Shown one piece after another: positions 18,591-27,900 of a stretch of DNA of 64,000 bases; position 1 is the first letter of the stretch; every line of letters begins with the position of its first letter. The DNA lies in NCBI GenBank assembly GCA_016235445.1, contig JACRLB010000016.1, positions 1 to 64,000 of the forward strand, written 5' to 3'. The notes beneath the pieces were generated by a model, which was given only the letters and a program-made list of their open reading frames with translations, was not told the DNA's origin and made no database searches. Source of the stretch: Chloroflexota bacterium (GTDB taxonomy: Bacteria > Chloroflexota > Anaerolineae > Anaerolineales > Villigracilaceae). The translations under genes and the position numbers were made by a program.

Positions 18591-18660
18591 ATGAAGGATG
18601 AAGGATGAAGGATGAAGGATGAAAGATGAAAGATGAAAGATGAAAGATGAAGGATGAAAG
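18591..18660. repeat. Tandem heptamer array, ten copies of ATGAAGG/ATGAAAG
   Basis: Ten consecutive 7-base units from 18591 to 18660, differing only at one position (ATGAAGG or ATGAAAG). It sits 51 bases upstream of the YbhN-like start on the minus strand. A length change in this array would move promoter elements by seven bases. Confidence 0.9.
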
Positions 18661-18690
18661 CCTTCGGCTATAATAACTTTAAAAATTTGA

Positions 18691-18810
18691 GTGCAATAGA
18701 CATTATCGGAAATAACATACATGCACCGTCCCGAAGGTTTCTTTCGAGCAAATAGTGCGCCTGAAGGCAACCTTCGGGACGTTTTTTCTAATTACCGATA
18801 AAGTTCAATA
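18691..18810. repeat. Palindromic element with CGTCCCGAAGGTT core, copy 1
   Basis: Outer arms AATAGACATTATCGG (18695-18709) and CCGATAAAGTTCAAT (18795-18809) enclose the inner arms CGTCCCGAAGGTT and AACCTTCGGGACG. A second, inverted copy with the same outer arms lies at 43556-43669, and shorter relatives at 28340-28391 and 47733-47776. Confidence 0.75.
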
Positions 18811-18829
18811 AATACGAAAAGGATTCTTC

Positions 18830-19714
18830 ATGAAAAAATACTGGCCCACCCTGCGCGATTATCTACTGATTATCATTGCCAGCCTGATGCAGGCGGTGAG
18901 TTTGCGTTTGTTCTTCATCCCTGCCAACCTGGCCTCAGGCGGAGTGAGCGGCATTTCCCAACTCATCAATCACTTCACAGGCTGGCCCATTGGTTTGATG
19001 GTCTTGATCGGCAACGTCCCGCTTTTTGTGCTGGGCTGGCGTTTCCTCGGCGGATTTAAATTCGCCATGCGGACGGCGGTTGCCATCGTCACCTATGCTC
19101 TTTTAACAGACCTGCTGTTGAAAATTCCATACTTTGTCGAATACTCGCAGGTGTTGATCAACGATTTGCGCGGCGATATTTTTCTCAGCGCATTGTACGG
19201 CGCGATTGTCAGCGGCGTCGGTTATGGGATGGTTTATCGCGCGCGCGGCACGAGCGGCGGCTCGGATATTCTGGCGCGCATCCTCAACAACTGGCGCGGC
19301 ATTCCGATGACTCAAAGTTACCTGATCGTGGATACGGCTGTCATTCTTTCGGCTGGATTTGTCTTCGGCTGGAAGCAGGCGTTGTACGCGATGATCACGT
19401 TGTACGTCAGCGGCCTGGTCTCTGAGACGGTGCTCGAAGGCGGCGGCACCGTTCGCACGGCGATGATTATGACGGCGCGGCCTGATGAAGTCTCCAGCCG
19501 CGTCATCGAAGAATTGGCGCGTGGCGTAACCTACCTTGAAGGCACAGGCGGCTACACAGGCAATTCGCGCCCCGTTTTGTATTGCGTGGTCAACCGCGCC
19601 GAAGTCGCCACCTTGAAAGCCATCGTTCACGAAAGCGACCCCGAAGCATTTATGGTCATCGGGGTCGCGCATGAGGCGTTGGGCGAGGGGTTCAAGCCTC
19701 TTAAAGGCCGTTGA
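18830..19714 (+). CDS. YitT family membrane protein (DUF161 plus DUF2179)
   Basis: 294 residues. The N-terminal two thirds hold five or six hydrophobic helices with the family hallmarks FFIPANLASGGVSGISQLIN and RARGTSGGSDILARIL. The C-terminal DUF2179 domain follows, with ELARGVTYLEGTGGYTG and PEAFMVIGVAHEALGEGF. SD AAAGGA precedes the ATG. The family is widespread and its transport or signalling substrate is not established. Convergent with era. Confidence 0.85.
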   Translation: MKKYWPTLRDYLLIIIASLMQAVSLRLFFIPANLASGGVSGISQLINHFTGWPIGLMVLIGNVPLFVLGWRFLGGFKFAMRTAVAIVTYALLTDLLLKIPYFVEYSQVLINDLRGDIFLSALYGAIVSGVGYGMVYRARGTSGGSDILARILNNWRGIPMTQSYLIVDTAVILSAGFVFGWKQALYAMITLYVSGLVSETVLEGGGTVRTAMIMTARPDEVSSRVIEELARGVTYLEGTGGYTGNSRPVLYCVVNRAEVATLKAIVHESDPEAFMVIGVAHEALGEGFKPLKGR

Positions 19715-19763
19715 TTCTTTCCTCTTTCTTCTTCAAGAAAGAAGAAAGAGGAAAGAACGGTGG

Positions 19764-20666
19764 TTATTTCCTCTTCCCATACCCAAACTGATTCAACGCA
19801 TTCTGGTTATCGCGCCAATCCTTCGAGACCTTCACGCGCAGTTCCAAAAACACTTTTCGTCCGCCCATTTCTTCGATCTCTTTGCGCGCGGCGCTGCCGA
19901 TGGATTTAAGCATTTTGCCGCCTTCGCCAATCACGATTCCCTTTTGCGATTCGCGTTCCACAAAAATCGTCGCGGCAATGTAGGCCATGCCGTTCTCGCG
20001 TTCCTTGAATTCATCCACGCGCACCGCCAGGCTGTGCGGCACTTCGTCGCGCAGTTGAATCAGGCAGGTTTCGCGCAACAAGTCTGCGGCGATGTCGCGC
20101 TCGTAGGCGTCTGTGATTTGTTCTTCGGGATATTCAGGCATTCTCTGCGGAAGGAGCTGAATCAGAGTCTCGAGCAGTTCGCCCAGCCCAAGCCGCTTCG
20201 CCGCGGATATTTCCATAACGGACGCCTGATTCAGCAATTTGGCATATTCCCCGCTGTGAGTGGATACTTCGTCAGCGCCGACGGAGTCTATTTTGTTCAG
20301 GACCAGCAGTCGGTGAGTGCGAGGCGAAATGCTGTTGATCAGGTTGGCGATGAGGATGTCATCCTCTGTGGGTGGGGAGGATGAATCCACCAGCCAGAGA
20401 ATCAAATCCACACCTGCCAGCGCTTCTTCGGCTTCGTAGTTGAGGAACTCGCCAAGTTTGTGGCGGGGCTGGTGAATGCCGGGCGTATCCACAAAAACGA
20501 TTTGGGCGTTTTCGATGGTGAGGATGCCAAGCTGGCGGCGGCGCGTGGTTTGCGGGCGCGGCGAAACGGCGGCGACTTTTTGCCCAAGCAACGCATTGAG
20601 CAAAGTGGACTTGCCCACGTTGGGGCGGCCAATGATGGCGACAAAACCTGAATGATGTTCACTCAT
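19764..20666 (-). CDS. era: GTPase Era
   Basis: GTPase that binds 16S rRNA and acts in 30S maturation, 300 residues from the ATG at 20666. G1 is GRPNVGKS, the Era-type switch is PQTTRRR, G3 is DTPGIH and G4 is NKID. The C-terminal KH domain shows KGIVIGEGGKMLKSIGSAAR. The ATG overlaps the stop of the upstream permease gene as ATGA. The last residues (FGYGKRK) agree with the usual end. Confidence 0.96.
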   Translation of the reverse strand: MSEHHSGFVAIIGRPNVGKSTLLNALLGQKVAAVSPRPQTTRRRQLGILTIENAQIVFVDTPGIHQPRHKLGEFLNYEAEEALAGVDLILWLVDSSSPPTEDDILIANLINSISPRTHRLLVLNKIDSVGADEVSTHSGEYAKLLNQASVMEISAAKRLGLGELLETLIQLLPQRMPEYPEEQITDAYERDIAADLLRETCLIQLRDEVPHSLAVRVDEFKERENGMAYIAATIFVERESQKGIVIGEGGKMLKSIGSAARKEIEEMGGRKVFLELRVKVSKDWRDNQNALNQFGYGKRK

Positions 20667-21544
20667 GATGTTTTCGGTTTCAAGTTTACTACGAGCAGGC
20701 TGGCAATGATAATTGCGGAGCCTGTCAACAATTGCCATGATACTTCTTCGTTGAGGAAGAGCACCCCAAGGATGACTCCGCCGATGGGGAAAATATAAGT
20801 GACCAGGGTTGTGCGGGTTGGGCCAATTTCATGTAAGAGATAATAAAGGAGGATGGTGGCGACGCCAGAACCAAGCACGCCGAGCCAAAGGACGGCGACC
20901 CATGTAATTGGAAGTGTGGGAATTAAAAACGGTTTTTCTGCGATGGGCGCAATGGCCCACATAAAGGCGGTTGCAGTAATGAGCGGGAGCGCGCCGCGCA
21001 AAGCCGTGCCTGTAACATGCTGGGTATATTTGCGTCCGTAGACTGCGCTCCAGGCATAAAATAAGGATGCGAGAATCACTGCGAGTTGCCCGATGACATT
21101 GAGGTGTTTGCTGGCGAGCAGGTCTTCGCTGAAAAGGAGGACGATGCCTGCGAAGCCGATCAGCAGGCCAAGGACTTTGGGAACGGTCATCTTATCGTCA
21201 TGAAGCCAGAAGTGAGCGATGATGAGGGTGAACAGCGGCACGGTTGCGTTGAGGATGGAAGCCACGGCTGAATCAATGGTCTGTTCGCCCCACGAGATAA
21301 AGAAGATGGGGATGGCGATGCTGGCGGGGCCGAGGATGGCGTACACTCCCCAGGTTTTCCAATCTCGAGGCCATTCCACTTTTTGATAGATGGCAATGCC
21401 GCCTGCGGTGATTAAGCCGAATAGTGTCCGAAAGGCAACCAATGCCATGGGGCCAATTTCCTGCACGCCGATCTTGATCCACAGAAAAGATGAACTCCAG
21501 ATGAGGCCGAGGGTGATGAAGGCGATCCAATGTTTTGTTTTCAA
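20663..21544 (-). CDS. EamA/DMT-family permease
   Basis: Ten predicted membrane helices in two EamA repeats (first IWSSSFLWIKIGVQEIGPMALVAFRT; second GSGVATILLYYLLHEIGPTRTTLVTYIFPIGGVILG). About 293 residues from a TTG at 21544 with TAAGGAG six bases upstream; an in-frame TTG at 21571 is less well placed. Members export or import amino acids and other metabolites; the substrate cannot be told. Overlaps era by four bases, so the two are coupled. Confidence 0.85.
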   Translation of the reverse strand: MKTKHWIAFITLGLIWSSSFLWIKIGVQEIGPMALVAFRTLFGLITAGGIAIYQKVEWPRDWKTWGVYAILGPASIAIPIFFISWGEQTIDSAVASILNATVPLFTLIIAHFWLHDDKMTVPKVLGLLIGFAGIVLLFSEDLLASKHLNVIGQLAVILASLFYAWSAVYGRKYTQHVTGTALRGALPLITATAFMWAIAPIAEKPFLIPTLPITWVAVLWLGVLGSGVATILLYYLLHEIGPTRTTLVTYIFPIGGVILGVLFLNEEVSWQLLTGSAIIIASLLVVNLKPKTS

Positions 21545-21561
21545 TTTGCTCCTTAAATTCT

Positions 21562-21648
21562 TTAACCACAAAGGATACGAAGGTCACTAAGGAAACCAGA
21601 ACAAAAAGTCTTTTAAACCTTTGTGTACTTCGTGTCCTTTGTGGTTAA
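21562..21648. repeat. Palindromic intergenic repeat (CACAAAGGA type)
   Basis: Ends TTAACCACAAAGGA and TCCTTTGTGGTTAA pair perfectly, and the pairing extends inward with ACGAAG/CTTCGT. It fills the space between the permease and elp3. Confidence 0.7.
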
Positions 21649-21652
21649 TCTT

Positions 21653-23305
21653 TTAGATCTTTTTCACCAGATAATACTCGCCGCGCTCAAAGCCACGGTC
21701 TAAATAATAATTACGAGTTCCAACGGCTGCGATAACGGCGATTTTTTTGTGGCCGTTATCTTTTGCAATTTTCTCTGCCTCTTTGAGCAGACGTGTGCCC
21801 AGCCCCGCGTGCTGGGCGGCGCCTGTTTTTTCTGCGCCGACTTCGAGAGACTGCCCATACACATGCACTTCGCGGATTAATGCCGCGCCGTCTAGCTCGG
21901 AGATGCCTGTAGTTGGCGAGCCTGCCTTCGGGAGAGAGAGGCGGATGAATCCTGCCAGTCCGTCTTCGGGGGTGATGAAGGAGATGAAATGCTCGTCAGC
22001 GAATCCCGCTTTGTAGATTTGGTCGTCGAGGCGCAGGGTGGATGAGTCCACGCTTTTGCCGCGCACTTCACGACAGCGAATGCACTGACAGATCGTGCCG
22101 CGCTGTTTCATGGTGGCCTGAATATCCTGCCGCAGACTGGTGCGCGTGTTGCCTTCGACGACATTGTTGCCCGGAATATCGCGAATGACGCGGTTGACGC
22201 GGCAGTAGCGCGGGATGCTGGGTTTGATATCCACGAGCAGTTCCACGAGGTCTTCCATGCTGTAGGGATGGAATTCGCCGCGCCGCCAATATTCGTAAAG
22301 TTCGGCATTCGCCAGCAATTGATTGGGGTAGATTTTTATTTCGTCGGGGCAGAAGTCTTCCCACAATTTGGCAAAGTCTGCGCGGTCACTTTGCGGAGTT
22401 GCGCCGAGCAGGTTGGGCATCCAATGCAAAACGATCTTGAAGCCAGCGGCACGGAGCAGGGCAGTAGCCTTGCGCGTGGACTCGACATCGTGCCCGCGTT
22501 TGTTGATTTCCAGAATGTGGTCGTCGAAACTTTGCGCGCCCATCTGCACTTTGGTCACGCCGAGATGACGCAGCCATTTGATCTCGTCGGGATTGATCTC
22601 GTCAGGGCGGGTTTCGATGACAAGTCCCACGTTGCGGTGGGAGGCGGTTTCGTTAATTGTGTGTGACTCTGGGAGGTTTACCACGCCCCCCTCTGTCCCC
22701 CCATTTTGCGAAGCCAAATGGGGGGATGCCGAAGGCAGGGGGGCATTCATCGCGTCAAAACAACGTTTGACGAACCATTCCTGATAATCGCGCCGATACG
22801 ATGACCACGTGCCGCCGAGGATGAGCAGTTCGATCTTGTCAGTCGGATGGCCGAGATTGGTCAATGCGCGCAGGCGGTTATGGACCTGCTCGTAGGGATC
22901 AAACTCATGCTGAAGCGCGCGCATGGCGCCGGGTTCATCGGGGAGATAGCTTTTCGGCATCCGCACATCGGTGGGACAAAAAATACATTTCCCCGGGCAG
23001 GGATAGGGCTTGGTCAACACAGTGACGGTGGTCACGCCTGAAAGTGTCCGCATCGGTTTCATGCGAATGCGTTCCAGCAAGACCCTGTCTGGCTTGATCG
23101 TGCCTGCTTCCACCATTTGGTTGTACGCGGCAACCAGCGCGGCCTTGGTGAGATAGCCGCCTTCATCCAATGGATGACTGCGCAAAGCCTTCATCACGTC
23201 ATTGCCTTCGCGTATCTCATCCAACACGTGATGAGCCAGCGCAAGTTTTTGCGGGGTGAGGGTGTTGATCTTTTTCCAGAGTTGTCGTCGTTCGGTAAAT
23301 TCCAT
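21653..23305 (-). CDS. Elp3-like tRNA U34 radical-SAM/acetyltransferase
   Basis: 550 residues. An N-terminal helical part is followed by the radical-SAM cluster motif CPGKCIFC (Cys103, Cys107, Cys110), IETRPDEI and VQMGAQSFDD typical of Elp3. A second cysteine group lies at CQCIRCREVRG. The C-terminal third is a GNAT acetyltransferase domain (REVHVYGQSLEVG, HAGLGTRLLKEAE, NYYLDRGFERGEYYLVK). Elp3 makes carboxymethyl at U34 of tRNA in eukaryotes, archaea and some bacteria. Between about residues 188 and 207 the protein carries a PSASPHLASQNGG stretch that is the translation of a palindromic repeat. Downstream of cysH on the same strand, with a palindrome between them. Confidence 0.88.
   Translation of the reverse strand: MEFTERRQLWKKINTLTPQKLALAHHVLDEIREGNDVMKALRSHPLDEGGYLTKAALVAAYNQMVEAGTIKPDRVLLERIRMKPMRTLSGVTTVTVLTKPYPCPGKCIFCPTDVRMPKSYLPDEPGAMRALQHEFDPYEQVHNRLRALTNLGHPTDKIELLILGGTWSSYRRDYQEWFVKRCFDAMNAPLPSASPHLASQNGGTEGGVVNLPESHTINETASHRNVGLVIETRPDEINPDEIKWLRHLGVTKVQMGAQSFDDHILEINKRGHDVESTRKATALLRAAGFKIVLHWMPNLLGATPQSDRADFAKLWEDFCPDEIKIYPNQLLANAELYEYWRRGEFHPYSMEDLVELLVDIKPSIPRYCRVNRVIRDIPGNNVVEGNTRTSLRQDIQATMKQRGTICQCIRCREVRGKSVDSSTLRLDDQIYKAGFADEHFISFITPEDGLAGFIRLSLPKAGSPTTGISELDGAALIREVHVYGQSLEVGAEKTGAAQHAGLGTRLLKEAEKIAKDNGHKKIAVIAAVGTRNYYLDRGFERGEYYLVKKI
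22685..22744. repeat. 60-bp palindromic repeat inserted in frame in elp3
   Basis: Outer GCCCCCCT / AGGGGGGC and inner CCCCCCATTT / AAATGGGGGG arms. Exactly 60 bases, 20 codons, so the reading frame is kept. Resembles the C-rich palindrome at 49263-49350. Confidence 0.75.
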
Positions 23306-23318
23306 AAAATGTATCCAT

Positions 23319-23351
23319 AAGTGACAGTCACCTTTAAGGTGACTGTCACTT
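23319..23351. repeat. Palindrome between cysH and elp3
   Basis: Fifteen-base arms AAGTGACAGTCACCT / AGGTGACTGTCACTT around a three-base centre. A half copy (AAGTGACTGTCACTT) lies at 24134-24148 in the cysH upstream region. It could weaken read-through, but there is no T run in the direction of transcription. Confidence 0.7.
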
Positions 23352-24103
23352 TATTTGCTCGCCTTCATCACATCCATTTGAAATTCATCCTGCACTTCCG
23401 CAATATCCTTTTTACGGAACATGTCGGTGTGCAGGCCGCATTCCACTTTTCCGCGGCCTGCCCAGCGGCCGGAGCGTTCATCGTCATCCACGCCGATGGG
23501 AATTGTGCAGGGCGCACAGCCCACGCTTTTATATCCTTTTTCGTAAAGCGGATGAACGGGCAGGTTGTGTTCTTCCATGTAATTTTGAATATCCACTGTT
23601 TTCCAATTCAACAATGGGTTGATTTTCAACAGGCCGTTCTGCATTTCCAAAATCTTCGCATTCGCGCGCACCGAAGTCTGGTCGCGGCGAATGCCGCTGA
23701 CCCATGCCTTTATATCTTTCAACGCGTTTTGCATCGGCTGTACCTTGTGCAAATAACAGCACAGGTTCGGGTCATCCAGCGGCAGATTGCGGACGTTCTG
23801 CCTCGCGAACACATCCCAGCGCGTGTCGCGGTATAAATCGATCACGTTGATCTTCCACTCGGATGCGATTTTTTCGCGGAACATCAGCGTTTCCCAAAAA
23901 TGATAACCCGTGTCGATGAAGAACACGGGGATGCCCCGCTTAAGCGAAGTGACCATGTGCAGAAGCGGCATGGACTGGGTTTGAAAAGATGAACTCATGG
24001 CGATCTCAGGCCAGAACGTATCCACCGCCCATTGGATGATCTCTTGCGGGGTCTTCGTCTCAAACTCTTCTGAAAGTCTCTCGATCTCTTGCACCGCTAA
24101 CAT
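23351..24103 (-). CDS. cysH: Adenylyl-sulfate (APS) reductase of the CysH family
   Basis: Reduces activated sulfate to sulfite in assimilatory sulfur metabolism. 250 residues. PP-loop-like segment SSSFQTQSMPLLHM, the P-motif region FIDTGYHFWET, and SGIRRDQTSVRA are present. Four iron-sulfur cysteines in CC (115-116) and CxxC (196-199) mark the APS-type enzyme, and the catalytic ECGLH motif lies at 221-225. No other sulfate-assimilation gene is adjacent. Its ATG is only six bases after a TATAAT hexamer, so the message may be leaderless. Confidence 0.9.
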   Translation of the reverse strand: MLAVQEIERLSEEFETKTPQEIIQWAVDTFWPEIAMSSSFQTQSMPLLHMVTSLKRGIPVFFIDTGYHFWETLMFREKIASEWKINVIDLYRDTRWDVFARQNVRNLPLDDPNLCCYLHKVQPMQNALKDIKAWVSGIRRDQTSVRANAKILEMQNGLLKINPLLNWKTVDIQNYMEEHNLPVHPLYEKGYKSVGCAPCTIPIGVDDDERSGRWAGRGKVECGLHTDMFRKKDIAEVQDEFQMDVMKASK

Positions 24104-24109
24104 GCCGAG

Positions 24110-24115
24110 ATTATA
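24110..24115 (-). promoter_or_regulatory. -10 hexamer of cysH, possibly giving a leaderless mRNA
   Basis: TATAAT on the minus strand at 24115-24110, with the cysH ATG beginning at 24103. No convincing -35. Confidence 0.45.
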
Positions 24116-24135
24116 CCGTTATTGGCTTATCCAAA

Positions 24136-24163
24136 GTGACTGTCACTTCCACTCCGTTATAAT
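24136..24163 (+). promoter_or_regulatory. Promoter of the Trm9-like methyltransferase gene
   Basis: GTGACT (24136-24141), 16 bases, TATAAT (24158-24163). The ATG is at 24170, so transcription would begin at or next to the start codon. Confidence 0.5.
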
Positions 24164-24169
24164 GCCGTT

Positions 24170-24913
24170 ATGAATTCTGCCACAGCCGAACGCTTGCTTG
24201 AGATCAACCGCGAGTTTTACAACCGCTTCGGCGGCTCTTTTTCCGCAACCCGCCAGCGCTTGCAACCCGGCGTAAAAAAAATTCTCGAAACCATTCGGGA
24301 GGATGATTCTGTTTTGGATTTGGGATGCGGCAACGGGCATTTCCTGCGCGAGTTGCTTGGGCGCGGCCACCAGGCTCCGCTTCTCGGCCTGGATTTTAGC
24401 CTGCCTCTGCTTCGAGAGGCAGAATCCAAGCTGGGGGTTGAGTTTCGGGAGGTGGATATAGTGAAGTTATCAGTGACCAGTGAGCAGTTGTCAATGACCA
24501 GTAATCAGCCGCTGATCACTGGCCACTGGTCACTGATTACTGCCTTTGCCACTTTGCACCACATTCCTTCCAACGAAATCCGCCTCGATATTTTGCGGAC
24601 GGTGAAGAAGTTGTTGAAGCCAAATGGAAAATTCATCCTGTCTAATTGGCAGTTTTTGAACAGCGAAAAATTGAAAGCCAGAATCCAGCCGTGGAGCAGG
24701 GTTGGGCTTTCAGATGACGATGTGGACGAGGGAGATTATTTGCTGGACTGGCGCAGTGGGGGCGAGGGCTTGCGGTACGCGCATCATTTTTCAGCGGAGG
24801 AACTGCCTGGGTTGGCCGGGCAGGCTGAAATGAGTCTGAGCGAAAGCTTTTTATCCGATGGGGAAAACGGCAGGCTGGGTTTGTATCAGGTTTGGAAATC
24901 GAATCCTGGCTGA
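24170..24913 (+). CDS. SAM-dependent methyltransferase, Trm9/ALKBH8-like
   Basis: 247 residues. The N-terminus NREFYNRFGGSFSATRQRL resembles the start of Trm9/ALKBH8-type tRNA methyltransferases. SAM motif I is VLDLGCGNGHFLREL and motif II-IV surroundings include GLDFSLPLL and FATLHHIPSNEIR; LLKPNGKFILSNWQFL follows. A stretch of about 24 residues rich in S, T, L and I between residues 100 and 124 (SEQLSMTSNQ then HWSLIT) is the translation of a palindromic repeat placed in frame in the coding region. Divergent from cysH-elp3; the eukaryotic partner Trm9 methylates the product of Elp3, so the neighbourhood supports a tRNA role, but this is inference. Probably leaderless. Confidence 0.7.
   Translation: MNSATAERLLEINREFYNRFGGSFSATRQRLQPGVKKILETIREDDSVLDLGCGNGHFLRELLGRGHQAPLLGLDFSLPLLREAESKLGVEFREVDIVKLSVTSEQLSMTSNQPLITGHWSLITAFATLHHIPSNEIRLDILRTVKKLLKPNGKFILSNWQFLNSEKLKARIQPWSRVGLSDDDVDEGDYLLDWRSGGEGLRYAHHFSAEELPGLAGQAEMSLSESFLSDGENGRLGLYQVWKSNPG
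24466..24541. repeat. Palindromic repeat inside the methyltransferase gene
   Basis: Perfect 13-base arms ATCAGTGACCAGT (24469-24481) and ACTGGTCACTGAT (24525-24537) with further internal CAGT/ACTG words. The reading frame stays open through it. Confidence 0.75.
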
Positions 24914-24915
24914 GT

Positions 24916-27900
24916 TCAATGGCTGGATGCGACCTGGTTGCGTCCCTTGTGCTTTGCGGCATACATGGCCTGGTCGGCGCGCGCGATGAGCGTTTCCAGG
25001 CTGGTTATAGTTTCATCCTTGCAAGCTACGCCGAGACTGGCGGTTATATTTAATTCCTGTCCCTCGCTCAGGCGGATGGGCGTGTTTGCGATGGCGGCGC
25101 GCAGGCGTTCGGCCACAGCCAGGCTTGCATTCATGTTTGTATCGGGGAGGAGAATAACGATTTCTTCGCCGCCGTAACGGCCTATGTAATCTATTTCGCG
25201 AACACAGCTTTTACAGCGATTGGCATACTCGCAGAGAACCTGGTCGCCGGCGGCATGGCCGTATGCGTCGTTCACTTTTTTGAAACGATCGAGATCGATC
25301 ATGATTGCTGAAAATGGGTTGTCCACGCGAACCGATCTTGCAAACTCGACCTTGCCCAGTTCTGATAATCCCCGTCGGTTGTACAGGCCTGTCAGCGAGT
25401 CGGTGATGGCCTGGCTTTGAGTCTCTTCGAAGATGCGCGCGTTTTCGAGCGCGACGGCCACCTGGTTTGCAAACTCTGAGGCAATGTTGATATCTTCCTC
25501 GGTGAAGTGATTCGCTTCCGCACTGTCTATGGCGAGCAGGCCGATGATTTTTTCCTGGGTAATCAGCGGCACGCCCAGCCACGAGCGGATATGATCGTGC
25601 GGGGCTTCCTGGAAGGCTTTAAATACTTTCCAGGTTTCGGGGAGGTGATAGGGTTTGCCCGTTTCGATGACAACGCTGTTGGGGTTGTCGCCGGGGATGC
25701 GGAAGCGAATGCCGATCACGACTTCGGGGTTTTCCCAGCCGCGCCCGCCGACGATCTCTAATTCGTTATTGTCCAATAATTGGACGGAGGCGCTGTCATA
25801 TGGCACCACCTGGTTTAATTGATCCAGAATTTGGTTTATTGCGTTATCGAGTTCGAGCATTTTTGTGACGGCCGCCCCGGCTTTTCGCAGGGTTTCGGAA
25901 GTGTCTGCCCGCCGTTGGGCCTGCTCGACTGCTTTGAATTTTTCCATGGCCAGCGCGATCAAGGCCGCGGCCTGTTCGCTGACCATGATCTCTTCGGGTT
26001 GGAAGGTGTGGTGATTATCGAAAGCAAGGATGATACTGCCCAGCTTTTGTTTCATGGCGATCAAGGGCAGCGCCAGCACGGAGTGAGAGGGAAAATCTTT
26101 GATGTGCTCGCCGGCATGGGGGGTATTTTTGGTATCTTCCACCACAAGGGTGACGCCCATTTTTAAAGCCGATTCGGTCAGGGTGAGCGTGCCGGGTTTT
26201 ACCTCGAGGCTGGAGTAGATTTCTGCAAAGGGGCCATAGGCGGCCAGGGGAATGGCGTGATTTGTGGCATCGTCCCACAAGGCGAGAAAACAGCCGTCGG
26301 CATGGATCAATTCACCAAGCCGTTCCACAATGGTCTGGGCCATGTCTTTTATATCCCTGGATTGCAGGGATATGCTCACCAGTTCATGCAGGAGGTTCAG
26401 GGTGCGCTGGCGGCGGATCAGTTTTTGTTCGGTGCGGGCGCGTGATTCTGCCGAGCCGAAAATATTGGCGGCGATGTAAAGCGCCTCGAGTTCGGTGCCC
26501 GTCCAACTGCGTTCGCTGAGGCATTCGTCGAACATGATGAAGCCCCACCATTGCGAATCTACAAAAATGGGCATGGCGGCGATGGAGAGGCTTCCCAATG
26601 CCTGTAAAAAACCCTGCTCTTCCGCTGGAAATTCGCTGACCTTGCCGTAGATGGGCAGGCCTCGGGAGAGGTAGCTTTCCCATCTGCCAAAGCCTGCCGC
26701 GCGCAATGGAACTTGTTTTAATGCGGGGTTATCGATCTGCGAGGCCACCCTGGGGTCTGCCCATTCGTAACATAGGCTGGAACGAATCACCGCATCCTCG
26801 TCTGTGTCGTTGGTAATGATATAGATGCGGCTGACGTTTGCCGCCTGCCCGATATGCGCGAGGACTCCCGGCACGTTATGTTCCCATGCGGATTCTTTCA
26901 GGAATTGCTCCGCCGCCATGCTGATGGCAGACATGATCGATTCGCGGCGCGTTAATGCCAGTTCCGTTTCTTTGCGTTCGGTAATATCGTGCAGGATGAT
27001 GATGGTATCGGGGTGAATCTGATTCTGTGAGTGAGGGAGCGAGGAGACCGGGGAGACGTTCAATTCAAAGAATTTTTCCTGCCGGCCCTCGCGGATCATC
27101 ATCTCGGCGCGGTGTTCTCCGCCGGCCAGGTAGGGCTTTAGTTTTTCGGTGTATTGCTCTGAAAGCTGGGAAAGCGGCTGTCCGATTGCATCGTTTTCCG
27201 TGCGGTTGATTAATTTTTCCATGATCGGGTTGATGTACAAAACCCGTCCCTGCGGATTCAATACGATTACGCCGTCTTTCATGGTTTCCAACACGGTCAG
27301 GTGTTCGGGGGGCAGTATTTCAAGCAGGCGGTATTTGGTGATTGCCCAGGAAAGCCCAAGCGCGGTCGGTAAAAAGAACAGGGGTGTGACATCCAGGTCC
27401 TTTATCGGGTTGATCCCGCTGATGAAAATCAGACTGCCGACTACGGGGATGAGAATTCCCAGCACTACAAAACTGATTTGGATGCGGTAAATTCGCGGCC
27501 TTTGGATCAACTCGACGATCAACAGGATGTTTGTGTATGCCAGCAGGATATAGGAATATAAAGCATGGATTCCAAAAAAGAACCCAAAGTCGATATCCAA
27601 CAACTTGATTCCGCGGATGATGGAAATGGACTCCATATCCCACATCAAATGATGGTACTCGTTCGTCCAGACGAGGATCAGGGTCAGGATGGGAATCCCC
27701 CAGATCGTGGACCTTGTGCGCAGGGTAAGCAGGTGGCTTTTGCCCGTAAATTCAAGCGCAAAAAAAAGCAGGAAAACAGGAACAGAAATGATGCCAAGAT
27801 ATTCGAGTTTGACGATGAATATTTTTATAGGCAGGCTGGGAAGGAATATCTCGAGGCTGTACATGAACGCCCAGGTGGACATGGCAAGCATGGCCCACGC

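Noticed and set aside
23321..23836. 171-codon plus-strand frame opposite cysH
   Set aside because: Antisense shadow; cysH has all catalytic motifs.
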